Assembly (NCBI GenBank): GCA_023627715.1
Contig: JAMAHW010000011.1
Coordinates: 619,457 to 683,456 of the forward strand
DNA: 64,000 nucleotides
Direction of reading: 5' to 3'
Source: Periconia sp. R9002
Taxonomy: Eukaryota > Ascomycota > Dothideomycetes > Pleosporales > Periconiaceae
In this document: positions 11,022-22,899 of the stretch, one piece after another
How positions within the stretch are numbered: the first letter of the stretch is position 1
Layout of the letters: each line of letters starts with the position of its first letter
Position numbers and translations under genes: made by a program
Notes under the pieces: generated by a model
Told to the model about the DNA's origin: nothing
The model's input: only the letters and a program-made list of their open reading frames with translations
The model's database searches: none

Positions 11022-12163
11022 TTAACTCCTTAGCTTCTTGAAAAATGAAGACGCAGAGTGGCTCTTCGATTTCTTCTTGTCCTTCCCCTCATTATGATCG
11101 TCATTCTCTTCCTGCAAATGCCTTTGCGCCTGACTTTCCGGGTTGAGTTGTGTAGTATTCTCATGCATGACTTGTTGAGCCAGCGAAACCGAGCCCTGAG
11201 CAACGGGCTGGCTTAATTGATCCGGCTGTGAATGGAACAAACGTTCTGGTTGGTGATAGGGAACATGACCTCCACCGCCTGAACCCCCGATGACACCCGT
11301 TTCCTGGCCGGTGTATGACGCCGTGCCGTGTGTTACGCCTGGTTGGCCCTGCATGCCGACCTCGTTGTCTTGGAACAGATCTGCGACTTTTCCCTTACCT
11401 ATCAGTCGATCGTACACTGCCAATGTTGTGCCAAACTCTTTTGCCTGGCTCACTTTGATTGCATCGAGGAGCTGTAGCACGTATGTTTGGCAGTTGTTAC
11501 TGATTAGGTTGTATCCCGGGCGCGTGCTGCGTATGCTCTCGATGACATATTCACCTATGTTCGTGATTAGTGACAAAACACATCATGTTTTTTGCAACCC
11601 ATGTTCACCTGTCCGCCTGATGGCATCATCATTGAAAGTCGTTTCACCGACGTCAAAGGTTTTCCACTCTTTCGGATCTATCCTAGCGTTGATGTATATG
11701 ATATCGAAGTTCTCGTCCATCCACAACTGATGCGCGAAGTCGCCAACCAGTACGGCCCAATGCTGCGTTGGATCCGGATACTCATTGATCTTTTCAGTAA
11801 TCAATTTGCCTAGTCCCGTCTTTTCAGCAAACCATTTGCCGGCCAGTCCGCCTACAGGATGCCACCCGACACGGACGACTCGGGATGGACCATTCGTGAT
11901 AGGTTGGGCTAGCGGGACCACGTTTTCGGTCTTGCCCAATCCAGCGGCATGCTTGAGGGCCAATTCTCCTTTATTGTAGCCTTTTGCCCTGCATTTCGAT
12001 GATCAGTGAGTTGTGGGTATCTTGCAAAGTGGGTATAGCACTAAGTGTACACCAGAGTGGGGGCTAGAAGGAGGGGTAAAGGTAGTATGATAGCGTACAG
12101 GAATCTCCCCAATTGGTCGAGCTTCTCTTTCCTCTTGTCATGCTCAGAACCCTCGCACTCCAT
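11022..12163 (-). CDS. Membrane-anchored papain-fold-like (PPPDE/LRAT-type) protein
   Basis: Three exons (12163-12051, 11988-11609, 11554-11022) give 341 residues. Residues ~20-38 (FLYAIILPLPLLLAPTLV) form one membrane segment or signal anchor, recovered only by including the first exon. The globular part has HWAVLVGDF (His114), then SNNCQTYVLQLL (Cys186). This H-then-NNC order is the layout of circularly permuted papain-like folds (PPPDE, LRAT, NlpC/P60-like), where His and Cys form the catalytic pair. Members act as deubiquitinases/deSUMOylases, acyltransferases or peptidases, and the specific activity here is unknown. The C-terminal ~130 residues are Gly/Gln/Asn-rich and end in a basic stretch (KDKKKSKSHSASSFFKKLRS). 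The first donor (GTACAC) is weaker than the others, so that junction is less certain. Confidence 0.65.
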
Positions 12164-12907
12164 TGTTCTTTGAGATGGATAGGTTCGGTACAAGCAGGTT
12201 TTGGAGGAACCGACTCCATTCTCCTTTATTCACTGAGATGGGTTCGAATGATCACAAGAGGCTTACACTAACCAAGTTGCACAGCCACCGCCACGTGGCA
12301 CGACCGAAAATTGCCGATTGGCCGCATGGTACATACGATTAGAGATCAATGTAACCGTTCTTGGTGTAAGAAATCAGGGGAATTGAACATTGGAGAGGAG
12401 CGTACTGCGATAATTTGGACCGCTTTTGGAGAAGCACTGAGATTGTCAACTTCAAGACGGTCGGTGGTGCATTTTGCGTGCCAAAAATTAAATAGTACCA
12501 AAGTACGCAGGCCGTCCCTGCCCAAACGGCAAAGATAACCCGTTCAATTTAATGACAAGAGAAGGGGTTTCAACTTTTTGTCATGTAAGCATTGGTTCCG
12601 ACCTCGGAATATTCAAACTTGCACAGGAGTGATGTCACCGTCATCGCAACATGATTCTGGATTTGGACATTGTTGGTCTCTCGAACCAAATTTGTCTCCG
12701 CAAGGGACGGGCGAGACTGGTTTTGCGAAAATTACATTGTTCTCTGATTAATTACGTCTGAACCCCAAGCTACCTTCTGAATCTCGACGGTCAATCCGGA
12801 TGTTTTCAGGACAGAAGCCAGCCTTGAAGCACATCGTCATGCTCAACGCATTGGAACCGCAGTGATTTTTCCGACCGATACTCATTCTCCCATAACATCC
12901 AATTCTC
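12164..12907. other. Intergenic, no gene seen
   Basis: 740 bp between the papain-fold-like gene and the DUF2237 gene, both on the minus strand. No coding signal or repeat was seen. Confidence 0.45.
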
Positions 12908-13477
12908 TTAATGGCGCGCACTCCAATCATATTGATACCGCGCGTTCCTCAAGTCCCCCGCATACTTTTTCATAGTATCCATATCCACTGTACTTAACGC
13001 CGCTTTGTGAGTGCTCTCGAGATCTATAGGCGGCACACCCCCTCCACCAGCATCACGATCAGCAGCTTCTTTCCAATGCTCCGCACCCAAACACCATTTC
13101 TGGCCGGGACGTAACCCCATCTGCTTCAAATTGACGCCGTTCTTGCTCGTGAAATCGAGAAAGGATTGTGTGAGTTGGGCCGCGATGGGGGATCTCTCAT
13201 CGCAGTATCCGGCTTTGATGTGTGAGGGGAGGGCCCGGGAGGCCATTGGAAGCGAACTTCGTGTGGAGTGTTGGTGGAGGGGTTTATTGAGAACTACAGG
13301 AGGGATGTTAGAACGGGTTTGGTCACAAAAAAGGGTGGCCAGGTTGGACATTGCGGAGGTAGTCGAGAACTCACCATTCATTTCTTCATCATTCTCCCCA
13401 CCATGAACGTTCGGTCTCAATCTACTATCCACTGTGACCTTATCCCACGCCGTAGGCTTTCTCGTTTTCTCTGCCAT
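12908..13477 (-). CDS. DUF2237 family protein
   Basis: Two exons (13477-13375 and 13293-12908) give 162 residues starting MAEKTRKPTAWDK. The intron GTGAGT...CTGTAG splits the conserved NVL. Joined, the sequence reads NVLNKPLHQHST, matching the family's NVLGGPLQPCST. The C-terminal half has the other hallmarks: GLRPGQKWCLGAEHWKEA, then PPIDLESTHKAALSTVDMDTMKKYA. DUF2237 proteins are small, widespread in bacteria and fungi, and have no established function. The insertion RDAGGGG lengthens one loop. A second acceptor-like site (TTGCAG) lies just upstream of the ATG, so an extra 5' non-coding exon is possible. Confidence 0.85.
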   Translation of the reverse strand: MAEKTRKPTAWDKVTVDSRLRPNVHGGENDEEMNGEFSTTSAMSNLATLFCDQTRSNIPPVVLNKPLHQHSTRSSLPMASRALPSHIKAGYCDERSPIAAQLTQSFLDFTSKNGVNLKQMGLRPGQKWCLGAEHWKEAADRDAGGGGVPPIDLESTHKAALSTVDMDTMKKYAGDLRNARYQYDWSARH

Positions 13478-14175
13478 GCCTGCAAGTGAACAATAACTAT
13501 TTAGCAAATCGTTGTCGTGAGAACGAGCTCGGACTGGTCATATAGTGACGCAGGCCGCATGTGCGCTGGCATCATAGTTATACACGGGTCGCAACTGCAC
13601 GTGAAGGTTTCTGGCACAGATCTCGACTCAGATATACTTTTCTCTAAGATCGACCCCACAAGGGACTAGTAACTCGCATCGTACTGTAGCTTACACGTGA
13701 AATCTAAATACGGGACGGCCCATTTGCGACATCGCGTGCTTGATTGGTTGCCAATATAGTTCAGGCTTGTCTTTTGGACATGTGTAAGATCAATGTGATT
13801 TAGTTACGCCGACAATGACGTCTTACATATCGAGCGTTCTTTGGTACGATTTGGGGTGAAAGGACTAGGCTGGAGTAGGACTAGCGTGAGTGAACAAAGA
13901 ATGTATCCATTGATCCATCATCAGTTAGCATCGTGATTAATTTATCTGACTGCAGCCATACACTGATGTAGAGAACTTTGTAGTGGCGTTCAGCTTCATT
14001 TATCGAAGTTTGATAGACAATTCTCATTGGGCTTCTTCCGTTGAGAACCGAAGGGATGCAGCTGAGAACTAACGTGTGAACCATCACAAAGCGCCCATGA
14101 CACTGTCTCCCGTGACCGAGCGACAACGTAGATGAACCTGACATGGGAATTATAAAAGAGCTGTGTGACTAGCCC
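13478..14175. other. Intergenic, no gene seen
   Basis: About 700 bp containing the presumed 5' flank of the DUF2237 gene and the 3' flank of the SET gene. Small frames here show no family resemblance. Confidence 0.45.
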
Positions 14176-15138
14176 TCAGCGATACGCATTTTGTTCAGAA
14201 CAGCCAGCACATGTCCCCCCGGCCGGAAGATGGGTGAACAGCATGTCACAACGGGGTTCTCTACAACGGTTCGTGGGATAACTTTGTAAAGCAGCCTGAC
14301 GATCATTCGGGGTTCTTCGTCCCTCTGGCAAAGGCAATGCACTATACGTGTATATAACATCCCGCAGCGGCGGCCTACGCGAATTTCTAACTTGTCGAGT
14401 TTCCGACCTTGTCCAAGTCAACACTTCTACCCCAGCCCAACCGTTGCGGCCTTCTTCCTCGCAGCTAGCACATAGACACTTCTGATTCTCCGGGCCAAAG
14501 TAATCGGGCGCGTAGCTGATCGTGATCTCCTCACCCCGGACTATCGTTTTAGTGGCGACCAAATGAACTTGTTTATATCCGCCGACCTTCGCCCTTGATT
14601 TCACAAATCTGGCGTTGGGCTTACAATCGTGGTTGACACGCGACAAAGGACCTTCTAGATATTGGCATTTCCCCACGACATTGACAACGCTGCGTTCGGA
14701 ATATGGTTCCTCATCATCAGGAACGTCTACTAAGATTCCAACAAGACCCCGGACGGTTTGACCCTGCGCAACGGTTCTCGTCGCTATGATGGCAAATTCT
14801 GGAGACTCGGAGTAAGCAACGGTTGGTCGGACGACGAACCAAGAATTGGTGTTGAAGCACTCGTAGTACAGTTTTGCGAAAAGGGATTCATCTGCCCGCG
14901 TCAGTGTACCTTCTGCGTCTTGATATATCATGTCTAGTTCGATCGATTCGAGAATTTCAGTGGGCATGGAGGCGTGGTTTTGCGCTATACTCTGGATGAA
15001 GGCGGAACGTTCAGCATCGGAAAGGATTTCTCCGTTAGTTTGTCGCCATTGCGAGTGGGGCCTTTGGATAAAGGGGTCGAGCAATAGTTCATCTAGGATG
15101 TTGAAGTAGTAGCACACCAATGGTTTATTCGAGTCCAT
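14176..15138 (-). CDS. SET-domain protein, Set9/SUV4-20-like
   Basis: From the ATG at 15138 the product is 320 residues; the frame is open to about 15309, so an upstream exon is possible. The SET core is clear: AIIATRTVAQGQTVRGLVGIL (SET-N), EGPLSRVNHDCKPNARFV (the N-H-x-C-x-P-N cofactor/knot motif) and EEITISYAPDYFG (the G-E-E-I-x-x-x-Y motif). It is followed directly by a post-SET-type zinc site, KCLCASCEEEGRNGW. The YFG...CLCxxCE...NGW arrangement resembles Set9/SUV4-20 histone H4 Lys20 methyltransferases, but the usual conserved N-terminal region of Set9 was not found and the chain is shorter. A second Cys-rich group (CREPRCDMLF through CAGCSEQ) ends the protein. Likely a nuclear lysine methyltransferase or a divergent paralogue; the substrate is inferred only by resemblance. 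Confidence 0.75.
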   Translation of the reverse strand: MDSNKPLVCYYFNILDELLLDPFIQRPHSQWRQTNGEILSDAERSAFIQSIAQNHASMPTEILESIELDMIYQDAEGTLTRADESLFAKLYYECFNTNSWFVVRPTVAYSESPEFAIIATRTVAQGQTVRGLVGILVDVPDDEEPYSERSVVNVVGKCQYLEGPLSRVNHDCKPNARFVKSRAKVGGYKQVHLVATKTIVRGEEITISYAPDYFGPENQKCLCASCEEEGRNGWAGVEVLTWTRSETRQVRNSRRPPLRDVIYTYSALPLPEGRRTPNDRQAALQSYPTNRCREPRCDMLFTHLPAGGTCAGCSEQNAYR

Positions 15139-15628
15139 GACATGAGTTAGTATAGAGATTCTTAAGCAGTATAGCACATCGATATTTTTAACATCACTTT
15201 GCAAAGGCTTATGTATCCCTAGATGCGACAGGTTGGCAAACGTCTTTCCAACAAAGAGATCTTCAACCTCGTGGGAAAACTTCCCTGTACCAAGTGCAGA
15301 AACCCGCAATCAGCTTGATTGCAGGAAACAGCAAACAGATTGTCGAAGGCAATGACCTTTATGCACATCCCTGTGTATGGATGTGCAGAACAATCACTGG
15401 GACAGAAAGCGAGATATTTGGATACAAAGGCATTGAATTTTGGAGACCACCATGTTGCTACAAGCACAGGTGTCCATGGTGTGTGGGCAGCCTCAGGCAA
15501 ACCCGATCACAAAGTATGTAGAATATATATACAAGAACAATCGTAGCGCATCAGACAGCTACACAGGTTTCCATACTTGAAGCAGCACTGCAAACTTCAA
15601 ATTTCGTACAGACGTCTCCGAGATGCGT
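15139..15628. other. Flank of the SET gene, possible 5' exon
   Basis: The SET frame continues upstream to an in-frame stop near 15310, and an acceptor-like GTACAG precedes GGAAGTTTTCC. A short open frame on the same strand further up (to ~15500) may contribute an exon, but no donor could be matched with confidence. Confidence 0.35.
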
Positions 15629-16645
15629 TTACACGCACTGGGAATAGTAAGGGTTCATGGCCTTGCAGGCACCAGCAGAGCAGCAGGAAGCGCCCTTGAA
15701 GGTCTGTCCACCGCACTGGCCGTAGAGGGCAGCGCAGCCAGCGGTAGGAGGCTGGCTAGCAGGAGGAGCGGGAGCGGGCGCGGAAGATGGGGCAGGAGCG
15801 GCGGAGGGAGCAGCAGAAGGAGCAGCCGAAGGAGCAGCGGAAGCAGCAGGAGCAGGAGTAGTGCTGTTGCCCTCCTCGACGTCGTTAGCACCGGCAGTGG
15901 CGCCGCCAGAGTTGCCACCCTTCCAGACAGCGGGGCCGGGGATCTTGAAGGCCTTGTGGCCGCTGTAGATGTTGAAGTTGGCGTACTCGTCGGTAGACTT
16001 GTAGGCACCAGGGAACTTGACCATAGGGCCGGGGGTTCCCTTACCGCCGCCGGTGACCTTGACCTGGGCACAGCCGACGTAGTGCTCGGGCTGGTTCACG
16101 TGGGATCGGTGAACACCAATGTGCTCAACGCGGAAGAGGTATTCACCATCGGGGGTGTCCTTGGGGATGGTGGCACCGATGGTGTCCTTGTTGTAAGAGC
16201 ACCAGGCATCCTTGGTGAAGTCGGCAGTCTCAGAGCAGACAGAGTCTTCGAAGATCTTGAACCAGTCGCCGGAGCCATCGTAGGTCTTCACGCTGCTGGG
16301 GGCCTTGGACATGTAGACCAGGGAAGGGCCGGGGTGACCCATCTTGGCACCAACGGCAACCTTGAGGCTGACTTTGTCACCGGCCTTGACCTCCAAGACT
16401 TCAGTCTTACCGGCGGAGGAGAAAGCACCCTGGTTGCAGACGATGTCGGTGCCCTTGTCGGCGTAGGAGTTGTCGCGGATATCGGCGGCAGGGTTCGTGG
16501 AGAACTTGATGGGGTTGTACTTGGTAGGGCGGGTCAAGTCACGAACATATTGGTAAGACTTGCCCTGACCGACGACGGTATCGAAGGAGTAGTGAGCTGA
16601 TGCAACCTGTGCAACGACAGCGATGGCGGCGAAAGAGGCTTTCAT
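15629..16645 (-). CDS. AA9 lytic polysaccharide monooxygenase with CBM1
   Basis: Intronless, 338 residues. A 17-residue signal peptide ends at ASA, leaving His18 as the mature N-terminus, as the copper histidine brace requires. The second brace His is His104 in [13 protein letters not shown], and the axial Tyr is Tyr189 in [14 protein letters not shown], with Gln185 nearby. After the catalytic domain (to about 245), an Ala/Pro/Ser linker of SAAPSAAP repeats leads to a complete family 1 cellulose-binding module, [18 protein letters not shown]...NPYYSQCV (about 304-338). The enzyme is secreted and cleaves cellulose or related glucans oxidatively with copper and a reductant. Codon use is strongly GC-biased at third positions, as in highly expressed fungal genes. 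Together with the GH11 xylanase 7 kb away it points to plant biomass degradation. Confidence 0.95.
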   Translation of the reverse strand: MKASFAAIAVVAQVASAHYSFDTVVGQGKSYQYVRDLTRPTKYNPIKFSTNPAADIRDNSYADKGTDIVCNQGAFSSAGKTEVLEVKAGDKVSLKVAVGAKMGHPGPSLVYMSKAPSSVKTYDGSGDWFKIFEDSVCSETADFTKDAWCSYNKDTIGATIPKDTPDGEYLFRVEHIGVHRSHVNQPEHYVGCAQVKVTGGGKGTPGPMVKFPGAYKSTDEYANFNIYSGHKAFKIPGPAVWKGGNSGGATAGANDVEEGNSTTPAPAASAAPSAAPSAAPSAAPAPSSAPAPAPPASQPPTAGCAALYGQCGGQTFKGASCCSAGACKAMNPYYSQCV

Positions 16646-18816
16646 TTTGTCCAGAAAACGAGAGTGTTTGAAACGAAGGTAAGGTGTTGAAAAAAAAGAG
16701 TGTGTAAAAACGAAGGTAAGACTGAAAGCTGAAGAGCTGTGCTGGTGGTGGTGTTCAAGTTGAGGTGCTCTTGCTACGATTTATACAAAGTACCGTCAAG
16801 CGTTCGGAATTCTAGCGCCGTAGGCCTCAGCTTACACCAAGGGCTTGGACGAAACATTGGATGGGTTTGTTTAATCTTAGTTTATTGTTCTCCACCTTAC
16901 CACAACGTGAGTTCTGGCATGCCCCTGTGTCTCAGACGCCCAGTGGTGGCGACCGATAGGAGAAACGAACCTCTTGGCTCCCGCCTCGCTTCATGCCGCC
17001 ATGCGCCGCATAATGCACGGATAGGAAAGACGACTGATATTTGGTGGGTAATCACCAATTGCCATGGTCAGATTGTTTGTTTGGCTTGAGCGTGGGGCTA
17101 CGCCAAGTTTCGCGAAACAAGACGTAGTGATACAGCACGATGGGTATCCATTTTCACAATTCGGGGTTTCAATGCATTCGAATACTGTCGCGTCGGCTAG
17201 TCGATGCAAAGTTTTTTCAGTAAGACCAATAGTGTCACAATCCCACATTTAACTGCTGGTTACAACCCAGCATCGAGGCCTGGGAAACACAGCGACCGAT
17301 CAGAGCACAGCGAACAAGTTGAGCAGAGTATACTTTAGACGACTCCCCGGTCAATCTGTTGCCGAGGTATCCGTCCTGTACAACATGCATGGTGTCTTGA
17401 AAGGGGTTGTGGAGTCTCTGGCTCGTGTGTTCACCAGTTCCAGAGATGCGGTAGCTAGTCAACAGGCATCACGTATCGCTTAGCAGCCAATATGCCGAAC
17501 CTAGCATTAATGCGAGTCGCATCCAAGCTATCTGGAAAAGGTCAAAATGGATCAAACATGACCTAGGTATGCGTGAAAGGCTTTGCCCTTTGCGACGACA
17601 ACATGTACTCGCGCGCGAAGAGCTGCGTCGTGACTCTGCAGTGTACCTGCAGCGCCTACCAAAGCAACGGCGGTTATCTGTTTCACTGACAGGCACTACA
17701 GCTCAGCGGTGGATGTTGGTTTTCGCCCCAACGGCCCTTGACATCACCTCACTTCTAGAAGCAGAAGAATCGCGAGAAGAACCACGACTAGGCGCCGACG
17801 CATTGAACAACGCTCGCTCTTTTTCTCCTGGTCAATTTCATCGCGTCTTGGGTGTGTACCGTTGCGGTTAGTCTGAAACATGAGACCCTCACAAGTTGCT
17901 TGGCGTATCCTGAATTTCGGAGGAACTCGCAACATTTTTCCGGCCATCTCCACCGTCCCTATGCCCTCCCGTGGAAGATTTTCTGTATTTCGGAGCACCT
18001 ATCGCTTGCGGGTAAACAAAGTTTAAGGTTTGTTTCCTTTCGTTCTCTTCGAATTATTCCATTCTATTAGATTAATGGCAGGAAATTGGCAATACGTTGT
18101 TCACGGTAGTGCCTCTTATCAGGATATTTTGCATTACGGAAGATTATCAGAGACATTGTTCATCTAAATCGTAGGGCGTCATCATCAAAGGTTTGTCGCC
18201 GGAGGACCGGTGCAGCAGCGTTGGCAATCTGTGGACCTTGTTACCCCTGTAGCATCAACTGCCTAGTGTTGACATGACTTGTACGTGGTAGAAGGCAGTT
18301 GGTGTTTTGTATATCTGAAACACGAGGACCACAAAACTGGTTTTGCATAGGGATGACACTCCATCTCTTCCTAATTCGCCGAATTTGCGCACAACAAACA
18401 TCCAAAGCCTGGTGAACAGGACTCTTGGATATTGAGCGGGTGGTAATGTAATGAAGAAGCTTTTCGCACTGTCCGCACTGCCCGCAATGCGCATCCATGC
18501 ACGATACTCTAGGGAACGGTCAAGGAGCACCGCTTCACGACAGCGAATTGTTCCGTCTTGACCCCCAACTGAGACCGATAAGCAGGAGCATTTCAGATCC
18601 GGGAACCCAGTCATATCAGTATAAGCCGACCGCCAATGGCCGGCTCCCGTTCGTTGGGTAAGTCGAGCCGCAACATATTGGCGTGCTCAGACCATGGCGC
18701 ACCATCAAAGTCCAGAACTCCAGGGCTAGGTTCGTGTCCCTCCCAGAATTGTCTTTTTGTTCTTCTTTACCTGTATCTAAGCGACATTTACTTGGACGAA
18801 TTCAGCCAAATACGCC
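16646..18816. other. Gene-free stretch
   Basis: 2.2 kb including the AA9 promoter (immediately above 16645) and the 3' flank of the DUF3176 gene. Several frames of 60-120 codons occur on both strands, but none has a recognisable motif, signal peptide or supported intron. Confidence 0.45.
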
Positions 18817-20837
18817 TCAATCATGTTTGAGTTGCCAGTGGTTTCTAGACAACCTCAATTTGGTTTTCTTTGCTCGTTCCTCCATTTCTACCTTGCTTGC
18901 TAGCATTTCCGGATTGCTCATGGCATAAAGAACCGCAAGCTGGGACGATTTCCACAAGGGCATATTCGCTGTGTGTCGGATGGTGGCGATTAGAAAGCCC
19001 GTAAAAAGTACGTAAAGAGCACAAGGGGGCACCAGAAACCAGAAGTTCACTTTTATCCGTTGAACATTCTCGAATGATTTGCCGTTCACCGTAACGCTGC
19101 TGCTGGCAGTGCGAAACCTTTGATTGCGAAGTCAGATTACCGATATACCAAGTCGGAACTGTCAAGTACTTACCCGTTATTGATGCTGTTCACCACGTTG
19201 TCGATTCTTCTCGTGAATCCATTCAGTCCATTCTGTGTACTATTTGAGCATACTAACGGGTTGGGCCCATAAAGGTCGTTCGTGACAGCTGTCCCGGCAA
19301 CCGACCCGTAGAGGTAATTTACTCCCCCGGGTACCGATGAAGCAGAAACGTTGAAGAGCATGGCGAGCTGCCCCCCTATATAATCAGCTGTCTTTTCTAG
19401 GATAGAAAAATCGTCGCCGGGCGCAGAAGGGTGGCTCGCATGCCAGGAAGAAATATTGAAGGCGTCTCTCCGGGTTTCCCATGACACATCTCTATGAGAC
19501 GATACGATGGATGTGTTGGTTGACGAGTTGTAGTTGGTGTGTAAAGTTTGCAGACACAGGCCGATGGATGCTTTGACCGCCCGCCAATTCTCTTTGCCCT
19601 TGTACGCCGTCGAATTGTCTGCTAGACATGGGTCGTAGTAAGACAGGTAGACTTGTGCTAAATCTTGGATGGAATTTCTGGTATTGTTCAGTGCCAGGGT
19701 GCTGAGGTTGGCGCGCTGACCTGAATAACCGAGAGTCTCTCTACCGTTTCCAAAAACAGTTGTCAACGACATGGTACGGAATATTCTTTCATCTATGTTC
19801 GCGATGCCTGGTAAGGTAATCATTTGTGAGGTACGCGTGGATTGATACACAAGATCTGCAGTGATATTCGAGATCGACGTGCAAAGAGCGAGGCTGGTAT
19901 AATCAGACCAAGAGCATTCGCCGGCAGGACAGCTGGCGGGCACATTGGAAGGTGTTTGGATTCCTGTTGTGGATGTCATTGAAGACAGCATGATACTTGA
20001 AAGATAGAGGTCAGCTCCGTTGCCTGATCCACGGTAAAGATAATCATCGTTCCAGACATTGGATGACGGGGGAGGCTGGTAGGAAACGGCACGGGGAATC
20101 ATCGCTTGGGATTCTGGCACTTCGACAGTTTCTAGAGTTATGTTGATTGCTTGTTGGAAAAACGGTTGAAACATGATCATCAGCACTATGGAGAGAGCTC
20201 CAATGTGAACTAGTCTCCTAGTATCCGATTAATACAAACGAAAGGATTGCATTGCAGCTTGCTCAGTAGATACCGACTTACGGTATTTTCGATAAGGTGA
20301 AGAGTAATTTGATTGCACCTCTTGCACCTCGACTTGCCTCGTCAAAGTGCACAAGGTTGATAGTATTCCTGCGCTCCCGGAACCATGACCATTTGAGCTG
20401 GCTAATGCATGTTTCGATTGGGATACTAGATGAAGAAGTCAGCTCCTGAAAATCCGTATCATACCACCCTCCGAGTAGGGATTGACATACAGAAAGGCAG
20501 ATTGCGCAATCTGAGATAGCAAAGCAACCATGGTGGTGATTTGTACATCAGAATGCCACTGCGACAAATTCTTATTGTGGAAAACCACCATGATCGTTAG
20601 GATAGCGGCCAAAATGATAGTCCCCATAAACCATGCTAAGATATCGGATATCCATTCCTTGGCGTCATTATAATGATGTGTAGTTTGATCTTTTCCTGGC
20701 GGAGATGTCTGCGACGAAGCAGTTTCCAGTCGAGTGGGAGTATTGGCCCCACTACGATCAACGAGGAAGGTGGGCTTCGGATCCGTGGACATTGTTGAAA
20801 GAAGTTCCTGCTGTTCCATTGAAGCGTACTGCGCCAT
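18817..20837 (-). CDS. DUF3176 family integral membrane protein
   Basis: Four exons (20837-20491, 20425-20282, 20217-19174, 19117-18817) give 611 residues. The N-terminal third is the DUF3176 signature: a transmembrane helix (ISDILAWFMGTIILAAILTIMVV), HNKNLSQWHSDVQITTMVALLSQIAQSAFLIPIETCISQLKWSWF and HFDEASRGARGAIKLLF, then a third helix. The central ~330 residues are extracellular or luminal in type, with many N-x-S/T sites and conserved cysteines (CPAGECSW, a feature of the family). A last helix, FWFLVPPCALYVLFTGFLIATI, precedes a basic tail. The family is restricted to fungi and very common in Pezizomycotina; its function is not known. The splice joins restore the family sequence exactly, so the model is good. 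Confidence 0.85.
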
Positions 20838-22858
20838 GGTTTCTGTGTGTATGAGAGGGTCAGCATTGCAATATAAGGGGATGACGGGCTACGAGGGTAC
20901 TATGGAGTTTCTGAATCAGCTGTTGACGCAGATATGTGTTTTGTTAGTGCTTACTTCTAGAATGTATGACGTTGCTCCTATGGCGCAGCGAAGTTTGAAG
21001 ATCACTGTCTCTGGGTGGTTTCAGTTTGTGCCACTAGTTGAACAGCAACGTGAGATTACTACTCAAGGCGCAATAAGTATTTGAAAATCAAGGATTGATT
21101 GGATGATTCGGAGTTAAATTCCTACCAGAGTACGTAGCTGTGACACTTGCCAAGAATATATTTTTGGCATAATTCCGGAAAGGGAAAATAGACGATCTCG
21201 AACAAATGATATTTTTTTCCGTCGTGATTATCGGCTGAGTAGATTTCTTTACCGACTATATGAATTCTTGAGAACGCCGCTGTGCGTTGCTCTACTTAGA
21301 CCATATATTCTAAGTGAAATGCACACTACTTCAGATATCTGTCTGCACATCTCTAGGTAGCATTAATGTTCCGACTAAAAGAAATGTTAAATAGGTTCAC
21401 AATAGTATCAGCTATATAAAGCAACAAGCAGTTGGATATAAACTCCCATCTTGAGGCCTTGCCTTTGGTCAAGTTTAAGATTTGTAAAGGGAACAACGGG
21501 AACCGGTATCTAGGATGATTATCACGCAAGCAATTTTCTTCTTTTAGCTCGACATTAATATGATATGTGGCATACCAATTAAGACTTTCATATAGCATAG
21601 CAAATCATACGGTGTTACATACCGCTAAATTCTAGACAAGAATGCACAACGCAGCTCTAGAGTGTTCTTCCCCCTGCTTTTATTGTATGCGAGTTTTTGA
21701 TCTAACGCTTCCCTTACAACACTGATTCTTCTACCTTTTCAAATTTTCTGTAGCGAACAACATAGCAGTGACGTAGGTATGTCTGGGTAACCTCTATTCA
21801 CAATATAGGAATAAGAGGGACTTGATTCTTCCATCCGAGCAAAGTAATGTACGAAGATGATCGACTTAGAATCATAATTTTACATAGTATAATATTATGT
21901 GCTATAGCACTACATGTACCTGGTTAAATTTGGTTAGGTGTCCTTGTAATAGGTTTATGTTTTAGAAGAAGCAAATAAGACGGTTGTACAACGAATGGGT
22001 CACGCACTGCTTCAGCAAACATATAGACACGACGCTGGTTTATTGATATCATGACTTCATTGGTTTTCCCTGCGTTTGCTACCTAAGGGTATGTAGTTTT
22101 GTCTCTCTTCCCAAATGATTGATGCATACTAACCCCGGCTATCTATCTAGAGGCGTATATATATGCCCCCGTCAAGTTATTGCCCACATCAAAGCATCAC
22201 CGATATTTTCCTAACTTATGAATAGCGCGGCACAACATAGAAATATGCTAGCCAAGGCAATAAAAGTTTTGTTTCTGTATGGTCTATTAATGCTGTGTAC
22301 ATCCTAGCCGTCGATGTCTTTTCAACTTTTTTGCTGTGTCAACTTTGAAGTTGATTTTATTCACTTTGCTATGACATATTTTGTTCTTTTTATATAGGCT
22401 ATACGAGATTACACTGTAACCGGAAATTTTAGGACAGTGGAGCATATCAACGAGGACATGAAGCACAGCTTCTCTTTTCCGTGTCGGAAAATAGTTCTAG
22501 CTTGTTATTATCCCAAAATATTGGAGAATCAATCGTGAACTGCGTAAGTAATACTGTAAATTCCCTAGATTCCTGCCAGAATCCTTCTGTACGCACGCGA
22601 AATGAACTGATGCGGTGTACAGGCGAAGAATACATTGTCGAAATGATGCTTCCACCACCATACATCACCAAAGTGCTCCTTTTGTGCATCTACCTATACA
22701 TTGTTGAGTCATCTAAGGTTGACTCCTAACAATGTACTCAACAAGATAAAACAATGTACGCAATATGAGTGCGTGGACTTATGTATATAATTCAAGTTTC
22801 ATATACTATTATGATGAGCAGGTCCTCTCTATCGTTGCCAAGAAAGAATTCTAAAAGC

Positions 22859-22860
<2 letters not shown>
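20838..22860. other. AT-rich gene-poor region
   Basis: 2 kb between the divergent DUF3176 gene and the poly-A-preceded orphan gene. The sequence is AT-rich with many short TA-rich tracts. No gene, transposon terminus or inverted repeat was recognised. Confidence 0.45.

Positions 22861-22896
<36 letters not shown>
22861..22896 (+). repeat. Homopolymer A36 ending in the start codon
   Basis: An unbroken run of 36 adenines, the last one being the A of the ATG of the next gene. No target-site duplication or retroelement body was recognised upstream. Confidence 0.95.
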
Positions 22897-22899
<3 letters not shown>

